Positions 17,456 through 26,366 of a DNA stretch of 64,000 nucleotides are shown here, piece by piece. Each line of letters begins with the position of its first letter. The first letter of the stretch is position 1. The notes under the pieces are model-generated. The model worked only from the letters and a program-made list of their open reading frames with translations, ran no database searches and was not told the DNA's origin. The position numbers and the translations under genes are program-made. Origin of the DNA: Flavobacteriales bacterium (GTDB lineage Bacteria > Bacteroidota > Bacteroidia > Flavobacteriales > Flavobacteriaceae); NCBI GenBank assembly GCA_018335925.1, contig JAGXRF010000019.1:51614-115613 (forward strand), written 5' to 3'.

Positions 17456-19360
17456 TTAATTATTCAATGGAACAGGTTCGGTTCCAACAACTCCACCGCT
17501 ACAAGAAGTGCACCTTTCCGTTCGAGAAGTAGTTACAGGAGCAGTAGTGGTGGTTGTGGTTTTTTCCCAAACAATATGCCCCGAGGGTCCAGTTTCGTAG
17601 GTTTTTGTTTTTTTGGTTACTCCAGAAAAAACAGTATTTGTAATTGGCTTATGAAATCCTGCACCATTGCACACCAAACAGGTTTTGCTTTTTACCGAAT
17701 GCTGCCCAGTTAGTGTTAAATTTTCTTTTGAGGAAATATACTCTCCATTGTCCAGAAGGATTCTGTCGCCTTCCTTTTTCATAATGACTCGTTTTTTGCC
17801 TTTGTATAAAACCACCACTCCCGGGGAGAAAAAATTATCATACTTTTTATCCGTAATGTTGATGCCCGTAATAAAACTTCCATCTTGAAAATCGCCAATT
17901 AATTTTCTTTCTAACGAAAAACGACTGCCTTTGCCGTGCAAATTTCCATCTTTAAAATTACCAATAGATATATTTCCTACCCCATTATTACCCTGCGACC
18001 AAATGATAAAACCATTGCCATTGAGTGCTCCTTGCCTGAAGTCGCCAAAAAACGTATTAAATCCGTTTCCGTTGGCAACATTGGTATATTTAACCCCATA
18101 AATCAAGGTATTACCAACATGAAAGCCCGCACTGCTGAAGACTGTTTCAGGGTTGTCTAATTTAAAATCATTCCTAAAGCCAAAACCATCCGGCACTCCA
18201 TTTTTAAAATGGCCTAAAAAGTATTGGTCTTCAAATTGGTTATACGCATACATCAAACCCCATCCTTGTGGTATTCCTTTTTCATTAAACGTACCTTTGT
18301 ATACATATTTCAATGGTTCTCCATGAAGATTTTTTCGATTTTCATCTATAATGATGTATTCGTTAAGTTTATTAAAATTGGTAATAAATTCTTTTAATTG
18401 TTCTGGATCTTCTAACGGATCGTATTTTAAGTTTTCTCGAAGCTCTGTAAGTAAGTCTATTTTTGTGTTGAAGCTGTTTAATTCACTATTCCAATTTTTT
18501 TGTAGTCCTGATGGTATTGACATTTGTATCCAACATGAGGTCTTTTTGCTTTGTAAATCAAATTTTATAGAACCGCCAAACTCACAGCTTACAACTTGTC
18601 CGTTTTCATCAAATGTTTTGATATATTCTACAAATTTTAAACTCTTGCCACCTTGTTTTGGAATAGCTTCCTTAGTGTATGCAACATTTCCGTTTTGGTT
18701 ATAACCAATGTAAACTGTAGTTTCATAACTTGTGTTACTTTCCAAATTTGGCTTGTACTCTAGTTTTTTGCCAATAATAATAGGTGTTTTTTTGGGGTGT
18801 AAACTATTGATGTCGAATGTGTAAGTGGTGGTTGCCAATACTTTTAGTTTTGGAATATTAGGATCGCTACTCGCATATTTATCTACCTCCAAGAATATTT
18901 CAGGTTGGTTTTCTGCCAAAACGATTGGGTTATTGTCTATATCTTCTACAATTTCTTTTTCATAAGCTGTGCGGGTATCATATTTATTTTTTTGCTTGGC
19001 ATTTATATTATAATCTGAGAAAAAAAGTAACACTTGCTCTTTTTTGTTTCCATTACCATCTGCTACATGTTCTACCAATGCCATGTATAAGTAACTATAC
19101 TTTCCACTATTGGGAGATTGTGCATCAACATAATTTGTAATTTCAGGCTTTAAATCAAGTTTGATGAGATATGAAGGAAACAAGCGTATCTTGATGTATT
19201 TTGGATTTTTACTTTTGACTTCTATTCCAATTCTCTCCTTTTGAAAAAAATCTTTTTGGAAATGTTTTTCCATTAATTGCACATTGGTTAATTGTGCATA
19301 AATTTTTAATCCAAACAAAAAGAAAACAATAATTAACGGAATGGTTGGTTTTACTTTCAT
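17456..19360 (-). CDS. Secreted MORN-repeat protein with C-terminal CxxC zinc-like motifs
   Basis: 634 residues with signal peptide MKVKPTIPLIIVFFLFGLKIYAQ. The first 330 residues are beta-rich with no known family. Residues about 355-520 carry MORN-type repeats (YKGTFNEKGIPQGWGLMYA, FLGHFKNGVPDGFGF, GDFRQGALNGNGF, GNFKDGNLHGKGS). The C-terminus has CLVCNGAGF and CTSCSGG, a CxxCxGxG pair like the DnaJ zinc centre, about 55 residues apart. MORN repeats mediate protein or lipid contact. Exported MORN proteins are common in Bacteroidetes, but the role is unknown. It is the largest gene of the array. Confidence 0.65.
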   Translation of the reverse strand: MKVKPTIPLIIVFFLFGLKIYAQLTNVQLMEKHFQKDFFQKERIGIEVKSKNPKYIKIRLFPSYLIKLDLKPEITNYVDAQSPNSGKYSYLYMALVEHVADGNGNKKEQVLLFFSDYNINAKQKNKYDTRTAYEKEIVEDIDNNPIVLAENQPEIFLEVDKYASSDPNIPKLKVLATTTYTFDINSLHPKKTPIIIGKKLEYKPNLESNTSYETTVYIGYNQNGNVAYTKEAIPKQGGKSLKFVEYIKTFDENGQVVSCEFGGSIKFDLQSKKTSCWIQMSIPSGLQKNWNSELNSFNTKIDLLTELRENLKYDPLEDPEQLKEFITNFNKLNEYIIIDENRKNLHGEPLKYVYKGTFNEKGIPQGWGLMYAYNQFEDQYFLGHFKNGVPDGFGFRNDFKLDNPETVFSSAGFHVGNTLIYGVKYTNVANGNGFNTFFGDFRQGALNGNGFIIWSQGNNGVGNISIGNFKDGNLHGKGSRFSLERKLIGDFQDGSFITGINITDKKYDNFFSPGVVVLYKGKKRVIMKKEGDRILLDNGEYISSKENLTLTGQHSVKSKTCLVCNGAGFHKPITNTVFSGVTKKTKTYETGPSGHIVWEKTTTTTTAPVTTSRTERCTSCSGGVVGTEPVPLNN

Positions 19361-19705
19361 AAAGGAAAAGCTATTAAATTTTACTAATAAACAATTATGT
19401 GTACAATGTAGATAGGATTAAAAATGTATTCAATACGTTAAATGCCCTATTTTGATATTTAATTATGAAAGTAAACTATTCCACAAAAATTAATCTTATG
19501 GATGGAGAATTTTAGTTGTTTTGCCAATTAAAACCAATGTATTTAAAACAAAGTCTCAATTGTTATACAATTTGGTTAGATTGAATTATTCGAAAATGTT
19601 TAAATTACGTATGCTACTTTGCATCGTGCGGGTGGAAACTTATTGTTATTAAACGATTAAAATCGGTAAACTAGCTTGGATTAGGAATATAGAGGATGGT
19701 CACAA
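19361..19705. repeat. 345-bp intergenic region with array element copy B
   Basis: No gene is seen. Positions 19614-19653 hold the conserved block (CTACTTTGCATCGTGCGGGT, then GGAAACTTATTGTTATTAAA) shared with copies A, C and D. The part next to the MORN gene (19361-19600) is AT-rich without recognisable structure and probably holds its promoter. Confidence 0.6.
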
Positions 19706-20432
19706 TTATAATAGTTTTTCTATAATCTCAATTACTTCATTTCCTTCTCCCATTTTCAACTTTTCTCCTTCTTTGCTCTCGTATGGAATTCCACCTTTCA
19801 CATACTTTAAAACTCCATTCTTATCTAAAAACAGATTCATTGGATACGCTTTAATTCCTAATTGGTCAATAAAATCCTTGGCATTTATTAAATGCTCAAA
19901 GTCAAAGGGATGGTTTCTTAGAAATTTTTCAACATCTTCCTTTTTCTCGTAAGTAATGGCAATAAAATTAAAGTCATCTCTGTACTTTTCTTTTATTTTA
20001 TTCAAAACAGGCATTTCGTCAATGCATGGTGCACATCTTGTAAACCAAAAATTAATCATAGTTGGTTTGCCTATTAGTTTTTCGGAATTAAAGTTTTTAC
20101 TTGCTAAAGTCTTTAAGTCAAACTTTGGGAATTCCTTGTATTTCAATTCAGATAATGGTTCAAAATTAATTAAGCTATCTTTCTTTTTGTCACTAATGAA
20201 AAAAATTATTTTAGAAATTGTAGAATCCTTTTTTTTTTTCGGTATGCTCAATTGTTAAACTTCCATATAACTGTTTTCCGAGTTTTTTGGTCATTTTGTC
20301 AACCTGTTTAGTTAACATTTCTTCTGCCTCTGATTTTGTAATTCTATTTTTTCCATCAGTTGTATAATATTCTGATTGGCAATAAGAATAAAAAGAGATT
20401 AGTAAAATAAATGTTGTCGTTAATATTTTCAT
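19706..20432 (-). pseudogene. TlpA-like thiol-disulfide oxidoreductase interrupted at an A11 run
   Basis: ATG 20432 starts a signal peptide (MKILTTTFILLISFYSYCQ) and a 73-residue reading that ends soon after EHTEKKK. The thioredoxin part continues in another frame (19706-20251). It has WFTRCAPCIDEMP (the CxxC site), a cis-Pro region (IKAYPMNLFLDKNG) and the usual TlpA C-terminus. The frames meet in a run of 11 A on the coding strand (20229-20239). With 10 or 13 A the product would be one ~240-residue periplasmic reductase. This can be a true lesion, phase variation, transcriptional slippage at the A-run, or a sequencing error. Confidence 0.7.
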
Positions 20433-20466
20433 GGTATATATAAATTTTAATGATGGCTAACCTATA

Positions 20467-20562
20467 CTACTTTGCATCGTACGGGTGGAGACTTAAGTTT
20501 ATTGTTGTTAAATGAGTATAGATGTTAAAATATCTAGAATGATATAAAAATTGTGGTTACCA
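20467..20562. repeat. Array intergenic element, copy C
   Basis: This is the gap between the Fic protein stop and the thioredoxin gene start. It shows the clearest version of the shared block (20467-20512: CTACTTTGCATCGTACGGGT, then GGAGACTTAAGTTTATTGTT). Short inverted ends lie outside it: GGCTAACC near 20453-20460 and GGTTACC near 20552-20558. Confidence 0.65.
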
Positions 20563-21666
20563 CTACGTATTTCTAATTAATTCATAGCTTGTACTTCGTC
20601 CACCGCCATTCTCTTTTTGTAAAATATTTTTTAAAATTAAATCTTGAATATCTCTTAGTGCTGTATCTTGTGAACATTTATTAATCTTTGCCCACTTACT
20701 TGTAGTTAATTTGCCATCAAACCCATCCAACAATTTGTTAATTATCTTTTGTTGTCTTTCATTAAGAATTTTTGTTGCATGTAATTTCCAAAATTCCGCT
20801 TTATAAAGCACTTTTGATAAAATTACTTCTGTTGAATGAATGGCATTAATTAAACATTGCAAAAACCAAAGAATCCAACCCGTTATATCTGAGTCTCCTT
20901 TTTGGGTTTTTTCAAGGTTTTCATAATATTGTTTCCTTTCAATTCTAATTTGTGATGACATACTATAAAAACGTTTGTTACTCTTGTCGGAGCGAGCCAA
21001 CATCATGTCCGTAATTGCTCTAGTAATACGTCCATTACCGTCATCAAAAGGGTGAATTGTAACAAACCATAAATGCGCAATTGCAGATTTCAAAACTAAG
21101 TCGATTTCATTTTCTTTTTCAAACCATGTTAGAAATTTTGCCATTTCTTCATCAACTCTATCAGAACTTGGAGCTTGAAAGTGAACTTTTTCTTTTCCCA
21201 TAGGTCCAGAAATAACTTGCATTGGTCCGGTAGTGTCTTTTCTCCAGTCAGCAACTGTAATTTTATAAAGATTACTCCACCCAGAAGGGAAAAGTGCTGC
21301 GTGCCATCCAAATAAGCGTTCTTTAGTCAAAGGTTTATTATAATTTTGGGTGGCGTCAAGCATCATTTCTACTATTCCGTCAATATGCCTCTCAGAATCT
21401 ATTGCTCCTACAAAGTTGATTCCAAGTTTCCTAGCAATTGATGAACGTACTTGTACAATATCCAAAAATTCGCCTTCAATTTCAGAGGACTTAGTAATAT
21501 CTAATGTCAAAGTGTTTAAAATAGCTTCGTTTTGTAAGTCAAACCCAAGTGATTCCATTTTACCCAATAGTCTCCCTTGTAGATTTCTAACTTCACCAAG
21601 TTTTATCATCACTTTTTTATTATCCCAAGTGAAGTCTGTCCAGTTTTTATTTTCGTATATATACAT
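20563..21666 (-). CDS. Fic-domain AMP transferase with DUF4172 N-terminus and C-terminal HTH
   Basis: About 367 residues from ATG 21666 (MYIYENKNWTDFTWD), chosen by match to the paralogue at 60988; ATG 21672 would add two codons. In order: the DUF4172 N-terminal region; the inhibitory helix motif SSEIEG (S/T-xxx-E-G/N) near residue 70; the catalytic Fic motif HPFDDGNGRITR near 205; a helical segment; and a winged-helix-like C-terminus (WAKINKCSQDTALRDIQDL). Fic proteins of this class usually transfer AMP to protein targets and are self-inhibited by the glutamate. The promoter region holds four TCTCCGCA copies. A DNA-binding tail plus repeats suggests autoregulation. Confidence 0.85.
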   Translation of the reverse strand: MYIYENKNWTDFTWDNKKVMIKLGEVRNLQGRLLGKMESLGFDLQNEAILNTLTLDITKSSEIEGEFLDIVQVRSSIARKLGINFVGAIDSERHIDGIVEMMLDATQNYNKPLTKERLFGWHAALFPSGWSNLYKITVADWRKDTTGPMQVISGPMGKEKVHFQAPSSDRVDEEMAKFLTWFEKENEIDLVLKSAIAHLWFVTIHPFDDGNGRITRAITDMMLARSDKSNKRFYSMSSQIRIERKQYYENLEKTQKGDSDITGWILWFLQCLINAIHSTEVILSKVLYKAEFWKLHATKILNERQQKIINKLLDGFDGKLTTSKWAKINKCSQDTALRDIQDLILKNILQKENGGGRSTSYELIRNT

Positions 21667-21672
21667 TTTCAT

Positions 21673-21766
21673 TCTCCGCAAATTATGCAACAAATATAAA
21701 TCTTATTCTCCGCAAATAAAACTTTCTCCGCAAAATATATTGAGATTAAAGTTGCTTATCTCCGCA
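21673..21766 (-). promoter_or_regulatory. Four direct repeats (TCTCCGCA) and promoter upstream of Fic gene 1
   Basis: TCTCCGCA (TGCGGAGA on the gene strand) occurs at 21673-21680, 21707-21714, 21725-21732 and 21759-21766, spaced 34, 18 and 34 bp. A -7 element TATATTTG on the gene strand lies between copies 1 and 2, and the first copy touches the start codon region. This is a likely multi-site operator. A GCGG-based version lies upstream of the Fic paralogue. Confidence 0.7.
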
Positions 21767-21796
21767 TTTTCTAATTATTGCAAGCGATAACGAATG

Positions 21797-21926
21797 TTGC
21801 TTTGCATCCTGATGTCCCGAAAAATCGGGATAGGAGCATTCAATTTATTGCTACAAGGTGTTTAAAATATGTAAATTATTAAGAAGATTCAGTAAGCAAT
21901 ATGGAAAATAGTGGTTGTGATAGTTA
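21797..21926. repeat. Array intergenic element, copy D
   Basis: This is the gap between the TPR-like gene stop and the Fic promoter. It shares TTGCTTTGCATC and AATTTATTG with the other copies. The GTACGGGTGGA part is replaced by a TCCCGA-AAAA-TCGGGA hairpin (21815-21830). The end next to the stop codon reads GATAGTTACTAAC. Confidence 0.55.
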
Positions 21927-22385
21927 CTAACTTTTCCAGTTGGAGGCTTCTTTATATCCTTTGTCAAATTTTTCGTAAAGTGATTTCAATGTTTTGTAAT
22001 TGTTTTCATAGTATTGAGAATGATTTACTTCAAGTTTATCCAAGTTTTTTTTTAATTCATTTTTATCTCTTTGAAAAAATGCTAAAGTTCCGCTATAATA
22101 CCACCAAAATTGTTCATCATTTTCCGGTTTCAAATCTTCTGCACACTTTTTCCAATAAAAAATAGCCTTTTCATAATCATTTAAATATCCATAAGCTCTG
22201 GCAATGTGAAGGTAATCTGCGTGTTTATTTCTTGTGGAATCAGATTGAACTTTAAAAAGCAAATAACTAGCTACTTCTAAATATTGTTCATTTCGTTCCA
22301 TTTCCCACCATATTGGTTCTTTTTTAGTTTGAGAAAAAGAAATAAGTGAAAATGTAAATAGTAAAATGTAAAGTATTGTTTTCAT
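21927..22385 (-). CDS. Secreted TPR-like protein, unknown function
   Basis: 152 residues from ATG 22385 (MKTILYILLFTFSLISFSQ, signal peptide cleaved before TKKE). The mature chain is helical with pairs typical of TPR motifs (YLHIARAYGYLNDYEKAIFYWKKCAEDLKP; then WWYYSGTLAFFQRDKNELKKNLDKL). It probably binds another protein or peptide in the periplasm. The partner is unknown. Element D follows its stop directly. Confidence 0.55.
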   Translation of the reverse strand: MKTILYILLFTFSLISFSQTKKEPIWWEMERNEQYLEVASYLLFKVQSDSTRNKHADYLHIARAYGYLNDYEKAIFYWKKCAEDLKPENDEQFWWYYSGTLAFFQRDKNELKKNLDKLEVNHSQYYENNYKTLKSLYEKFDKGYKEASNWKS

Positions 22386-22631
22386 ATAATTATGCACAAC
22401 TTTTCAGGCTTTGCGTTCGGGCAGGTTTTGGAATACAAAGTTTCAATTTATAACTAATATTCATAAGAAGCACAAGGCTTCAAGTTTGCACATCAACCCA
22501 CCTGTCGAAAAACCCGTGTTAAATGAGTTGCTACACATGGTAATTTGAAAATTGTAGAATAAAAAATAATTTTAAATTTTGAATAAGAACATTCCTTTTT
22601 GTTTCAAAATATTCGGTTTATTATGCACACT
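22386..22631. repeat. Intergenic element of a second type (copy E)
   Basis: A 246-bp gap without a gene. On the array strand it contains CAACTCATTTAACACGGG, then GACAGGTGGGTTG, CCTTGTGCTTC and finally CCTGCCCGAACGCAAAGCC next to the TPR gene start. It shares ACTCATTTAACA with copy C but otherwise differs. The composition (GC patches in AT-rich flanks, partial symmetry) is that of a dispersed intergenic element. It lies directly after the stop of the lipoprotein gene. Confidence 0.5.
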
Positions 22632-23108
22632 TTACCTTTTAGCTGTTAAACCAACTGGTATAAACAAATCTCCTTTGTCATACATGTTAATATAAATATC
22701 TAAAGTGTCTTTAGCACCTTTCCAGGTTACTCGATATTTATCCAGCATGCCTCCACCACCATATATGCCGTTTGGTGTTTTAAAACCACAACAACTGCCA
22801 GCTCTAAAGTAAATTAATTCCTCCCCATTTGGTCCAAGTAATGCGTTTAAAAATCTTCTTTCGTTTCTCGGGCCTTCATTTTCTTTTACCCCTCCAACCT
22901 TCACCGGATTCTGCTGAGAAAATGCATAAGTTTTATCTGTAGTTGTTTCTGCGATTAAAAAAGCATCTTGGTGTAACATAACTACTTTTTTGGTTCTGGT
23001 ATCTCCAATTTTAGTGTTACTTGAGTTATTTGTAGTTGAACATCCTATTAAAAGCACTAAAACAATGGCTAAGGTTAATCTCTTAAATTTTAGATTCTCT
23101 ACATTCAT
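22632..23108 (-). CDS. Putative lipoprotein, unknown function
   Basis: 158 residues; N-terminus MNVENLKFKRLTLAIVLVLL ends in the lipobox IGCSTT (Cys about residue 23). The mature part contains GPRNERRFLNALLGPNGEE, YFRAGSCCGFKTPNG and GMLDKYRVTWKGAKDTLDI. Two adjacent Cys and a glycine-rich turn stand out. I recognise no characterised family; similar short lipoproteins occur in flavobacteria. It is the first gene of the leftward array. Confidence 0.55.
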   Translation of the reverse strand: MNVENLKFKRLTLAIVLVLLIGCSTTNNSSNTKIGDTRTKKVVMLHQDAFLIAETTTDKTYAFSQQNPVKVGGVKENEGPRNERRFLNALLGPNGEELIYFRAGSCCGFKTPNGIYGGGGMLDKYRVTWKGAKDTLDIYINMYDKGDLFIPVGLTAKR

Positions 23109-23190
23109 TTCTTGAATTATTTAATAGTTAGGCATTGGTTTTATTTGAAGGTTTGATTAATATACTTATCAACCATTTCACATTCGAAAT

Positions 23191-23868
23191 TTACATATTT
23201 TTTTTCAAATGAGTATCTACCACCATAAAACGCACAAACATTTCTTCGGCATACCATCCCAATCTTCGGGTCATTTGCACTACTTCCCGGTGTTTCGGAT
23301 TTTGGTAGGCATAAGCCATTACGGCTTGTTTGTTTTCCCAAACACTAAAAGTAGCCTGTTGTATCAAAGGCAACTCCCCTATTCCTTTGCCAAATAATTG
23401 TCCGGGATATTGGGTTAAACTCGCACTAACTTTCGGGACTTTCTGCCAAAAACGATGCAAAAACTGCCATTTAATCTTGGCCCTGGTCAACACTGCCACC
23501 GGGAAACTTTCGTTATGCGGAAAGATTTCAAAAGGCTGTTTGGCATCCCAAAAACCATGGCCTTCAAATGCTTGTAAGATAAATGTTTTTACTTGTGTGC
23601 ATCGTTTTAGATAGGCTGTTAACCAAGGATGATGTGCAAATGCTTCCGCTTGTTGTTTGCTTTCAAAAACCGTTAATAAAGCATAGGTGCCAAAATCTGG
23701 TTGCCATTGGTAGCCATCTCCTCCACCCGTGCCCAACAATTTGTAAAATTGTAAACCCGGGACTTTTGTCAAAACCGAGTGTGCCAATTGCATTTGGGTA
23801 AAAGCCCAACATTTGGCTGTAAAGCTTTTTAAATAAAAGAAATGTATTTGGGTGTAGGTGTGGTTCAT
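23191..23868 (-). CDS. Spheroidene monooxygenase (CrtA)-like protein
   Basis: 225 residues. The sequence resembles CrtA-type proteins, which have two related ferredoxin-like halves: LLGTGGGDGYQWQPDFGTYALLTVFES (about 45-70) and LIQQATFSVWENKQAVMAYAY (about 165-190), with MTRRLGWYAEEMFVRF at the end. CrtA is a haem-type carotenoid oxygenase. Here no carotenoid genes are near, so the substrate cannot be inferred. The gene is divergent from the RimB-RimK fusion gene. Confidence 0.65.
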   Translation of the reverse strand: MNHTYTQIHFFYLKSFTAKCWAFTQMQLAHSVLTKVPGLQFYKLLGTGGGDGYQWQPDFGTYALLTVFESKQQAEAFAHHPWLTAYLKRCTQVKTFILQAFEGHGFWDAKQPFEIFPHNESFPVAVLTRAKIKWQFLHRFWQKVPKVSASLTQYPGQLFGKGIGELPLIQQATFSVWENKQAVMAYAYQNPKHREVVQMTRRLGWYAEEMFVRFMVVDTHLKKNM

Positions 23869-23968
23869 CTTTCAAATATAAGAAGGTTCTGAATAGATTC
23901 CCTACAAACATTTCTTACTTTTTTATCAACAAAATATGTAAATCCGTACAACCCATTCGCAACTTTTA

Positions 23969-23976
23969 TACCTTTG
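23969..23976 (+). promoter_or_regulatory. -7 promoter element for the RimB-RimK gene
   Basis: TACCTTTG, 20 bp before ATG 23997, fits TAnnTTTG. No TTG is found at the standard -33 distance, so the promoter may be weak or activator-dependent. Confidence 0.5.
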
Positions 23977-23996
23977 GTTATTGAATTGAATACATC

Positions 23997-25436
23997 ATGC
24001 CAGAAACCAAAATTATTTTAGGAAGCGAAGAGTGGTGTTCTTTGCCAGAATTGCAAATTCCGTTGATCAAAGTTCGGGTAGATTCCGGTGCCAAAACTTC
24101 TGCCTTACATGCCGTAAACATTGCTCCTTTTTTGCGAAATGGAGAACATTGGGTTAAGTTTGATATCAATCCCATTCAAAACGATTTAAAAACCGTAATC
24201 CACTGCGAAGCTCCTTTGGTGGACAAACGAGTAGTAAAAAGCTCTTCCGGCTTTCGCGAACAACGCTTTGTCATCAAAACCTTGTTGAAGTTGCAAGACT
24301 ACACTTGGAGTATTGAAATGACGTTGACCAATCGTGACTCCATGGGATTTCGGATGCTGTTAGGTAGAGAAGCCATGAGTGGAAGGGTGTTAGTAGATCC
24401 GGAAAAGCAATATTTACAGGGAGAAAACACCACCGAATCGGTTAAGAATTTATACAAGGATGCCATCATCAAGCCTTCGGGACTCAAAATTGGATTACTG
24501 GCAAGCAACCCGGATTTGTATAGCAACCGTAGAATTATGGAAGCGGGTGAAATGCGTGGCCACGAAATGCAGTTTTTAAACATCAAGGAATGCTACATGA
24601 AATTAGATGGCACCAAACCGGAAATTCACTACCGAGGTGGTAGAATTTTAAACGATTTGGATGCTGTAATACCACGAATTCGTCCGAGTATTACGTACTA
24701 TGGTTGTTCGTTGGTGCGTCAGTTTGAAGCATTGAAAATATTTAGTTTAAATTCCTCCACTGCCATCACACAATCCAGAGACAAATTACTTTCCTTGCAA
24801 TTGCTTATCAATAGTGGTGTGGACATCCCAACTACCGGATTTGCAAATTCTCCATTAGATACAGACGATTTGATTAAAATGGTAGGTGGCACTCCGTTAA
24901 TTGTAAAGTTATTAGAAGGAACACAAGGCAAAGGAGTGGTTTTGGCAGAAACCAAAAAAGCAGCTGAAAGTGTGATCAATGCATTCAAAAGTTTGAATGC
25001 TAACATATTGGTGCAAGAATTTATCAAAGAAGCCAACGGAAAAGACATTCGCTGTTTTGTAATTGATGGCAAAGTAGTAGCTGCCATTATGCGAGAAGCC
25101 TTACCGGGAGAGTTCAGAGCCAACATCCATTTAGGTGGAACTGCCAAACTAATCAAACCTACCGCAGAGGAAAAGAAAATTGCCATCAAAGCTACCAAAG
25201 CCATGGGATTAAAAGTGGCTGGAGTAGATATCATTCGCTCCAGTAAAGGGCCTTTGTTGTTAGAAGTAAACTCCTCACCAGGACTGGAAGGTATCGAAAC
25301 TGCCACCAATAAAGACATCGCTGGAAAAATGATTTTAGCTATTGAGAAAAACTTTGCTTTACAACAAGAAATTTCCAAGGCTAGTCCAGCTATCCATGCG
25401 GATACTACCGAAAATGAAAATGTAGAAAATGAATAG
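23997..25436 (+). CDS. RimB-like aspartic protease / RimK-like ATP-grasp glutamate ligase fusion
   Basis: 479 residues with two parts. Residues 1-140 form an ATP-independent RimB/DUF785-type domain with the retropepsin-like motif [14 protein letters not shown] (about 27-40) and MLLGREAM. Residues about 160-450 form a RimK-type ATP-grasp ligase ([51 protein letters not shown] with metal ligands E/N). RimK relatives add glutamates to the C-terminus of a protein (ribosomal S6 in E. coli), and RimB trims or processes them. Having both on one chain implies coupled addition and processing. It overlaps the next gene by 8 bp. Confidence 0.85.
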   Translation: MPETKIILGSEEWCSLPELQIPLIKVRVDSGAKTSALHAVNIAPFLRNGEHWVKFDINPIQNDLKTVIHCEAPLVDKRVVKSSSGFREQRFVIKTLLKLQDYTWSIEMTLTNRDSMGFRMLLGREAMSGRVLVDPEKQYLQGENTTESVKNLYKDAIIKPSGLKIGLLASNPDLYSNRRIMEAGEMRGHEMQFLNIKECYMKLDGTKPEIHYRGGRILNDLDAVIPRIRPSITYYGCSLVRQFEALKIFSLNSSTAITQSRDKLLSLQLLINSGVDIPTTGFANSPLDTDDLIKMVGGTPLIVKLLEGTQGKGVVLAETKKAAESVINAFKSLNANILVQEFIKEANGKDIRCFVIDGKVVAAIMREALPGEFRANIHLGGTAKLIKPTAEEKKIAIKATKAMGLKVAGVDIIRSSKGPLLLEVNSSPGLEGIETATNKDIAGKMILAIEKNFALQQEISKASPAIHADTTENENVENE

Positions 25437-26178
25437 ATTTTTTTGTTTTATTGGCTGTTTGTTATTGCTTTTTGTGGTAGCATGTAGTGCTCCAAAAGTT
25501 GTAGAAGAAACCATAAAAGTGCCTACTACCGATGCCAATGGATGGGAATCGGATCGGGTTTATTTTCAAGCCATTGGCACCGAACCTTTTTGGAGCATTT
25601 CTATTTCTGAAGATGCAATAACTTGGACCACTCCGGAAAGTAAAATTCAATTTCCGGGTAGTACTCCCATGCAAGCGATGGATGCCAATGTGAAAAGGTA
25701 TGTTTCAGAAGATGGCAAAGGGAATCGTTTAGAACTGCAAATGGTACAAAAATCTTGCAGTGATGGCATGAGCGATCAAGATTATACATACCAAGTAAAA
25801 GTACAATTAGTACAAAAGGAAACCACTACTTTTCAAGGTTGTGGCAATTACCTTTTGCACGAAAAATTGGCAGGAAAGTGGCAATTACAAACTTCTACTC
25901 CTACCGATAAACCTATTGTTTTAGAATTGGATGCAACCGAAATGACATTTGCGGGCAATGCCCATTGCAACCGCTATTTTGGAACTTTTTTTTCAGAGAA
26001 AAACTCCCTACGTTTACTAAACATTGGCAGTACCAAAATTGCTTGTAATGAAAAAGACAAAGAACAGGCATATTTGCAAAAACTCTCCAGTGTTGTTTCT
26101 TACAAAATGCACCAACAACATTTGATTCTTTTGCTAGCTGATGGTGAGCAATGGACGTTTGAAGTTTTTAAAAATTAG
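25429..26178 (+). CDS. META-domain (HslJ-like) lipoprotein
   Basis: 249 residues; [19 protein letters not shown] gives a lipobox with Cys near residue 19. The first half ([38 protein letters not shown]) matches the COG3650-type domain. The second half ([44 protein letters not shown]) is a META domain as in HslJ. Such lipoproteins sit in the envelope and have been linked to stress tolerance in other bacteria. It is translationally coupled to the RimB-RimK gene. Confidence 0.8.
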   Translation: MNRFFCFIGCLLLLFVVACSAPKVVEETIKVPTTDANGWESDRVYFQAIGTEPFWSISISEDAITWTTPESKIQFPGSTPMQAMDANVKRYVSEDGKGNRLELQMVQKSCSDGMSDQDYTYQVKVQLVQKETTTFQGCGNYLLHEKLAGKWQLQTSTPTDKPIVLELDATEMTFAGNAHCNRYFGTFFSEKNSLRLLNIGSTKIACNEKDKEQAYLQKLSSVVSYKMHQQHLILLLADGEQWTFEVFKN

Positions 26179-26227
26179 CAACAAGTAATTAGTATCACTT
26201 TTCACTAATCAATTTTCACTAAATCTA

Positions 26228-26366
26228 TTGAATCGTTGAAAAGCCTGCCCTGAGTCTGCCGAAGAGTTGAAGCGAGTTTCGACCATCGATGTTCGACCAC
26301 CGGAGTTTTGTTTATTTGTTTATTTGTTGAATCGAATCGGAAATCGAAAATCGGTAGTCGGAAAAC
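26228..26366. repeat. Repeat patch, copy 1
   Basis: First copy of a ~140-bp composite: GTTGAA words, CCTGCCCTGAGTCTGCCGAA, the palindromic CGACCATCGATG/TTCGACCACCG segment, two TTTATTTG words, then GAATCGGAAATCGAAAATCGG and GGTAGTCGG. The same succession returns at 26821-26930 and 26985-27100. It carries stops in all frames and is non-coding. Confidence 0.75.

Noticed and set aside
15574..23108. A classical integron cassette array
   Set aside because: No tyrosine integrase gene, and the intergenic elements do not keep the GTTRRRY core; kept only as attC-like.
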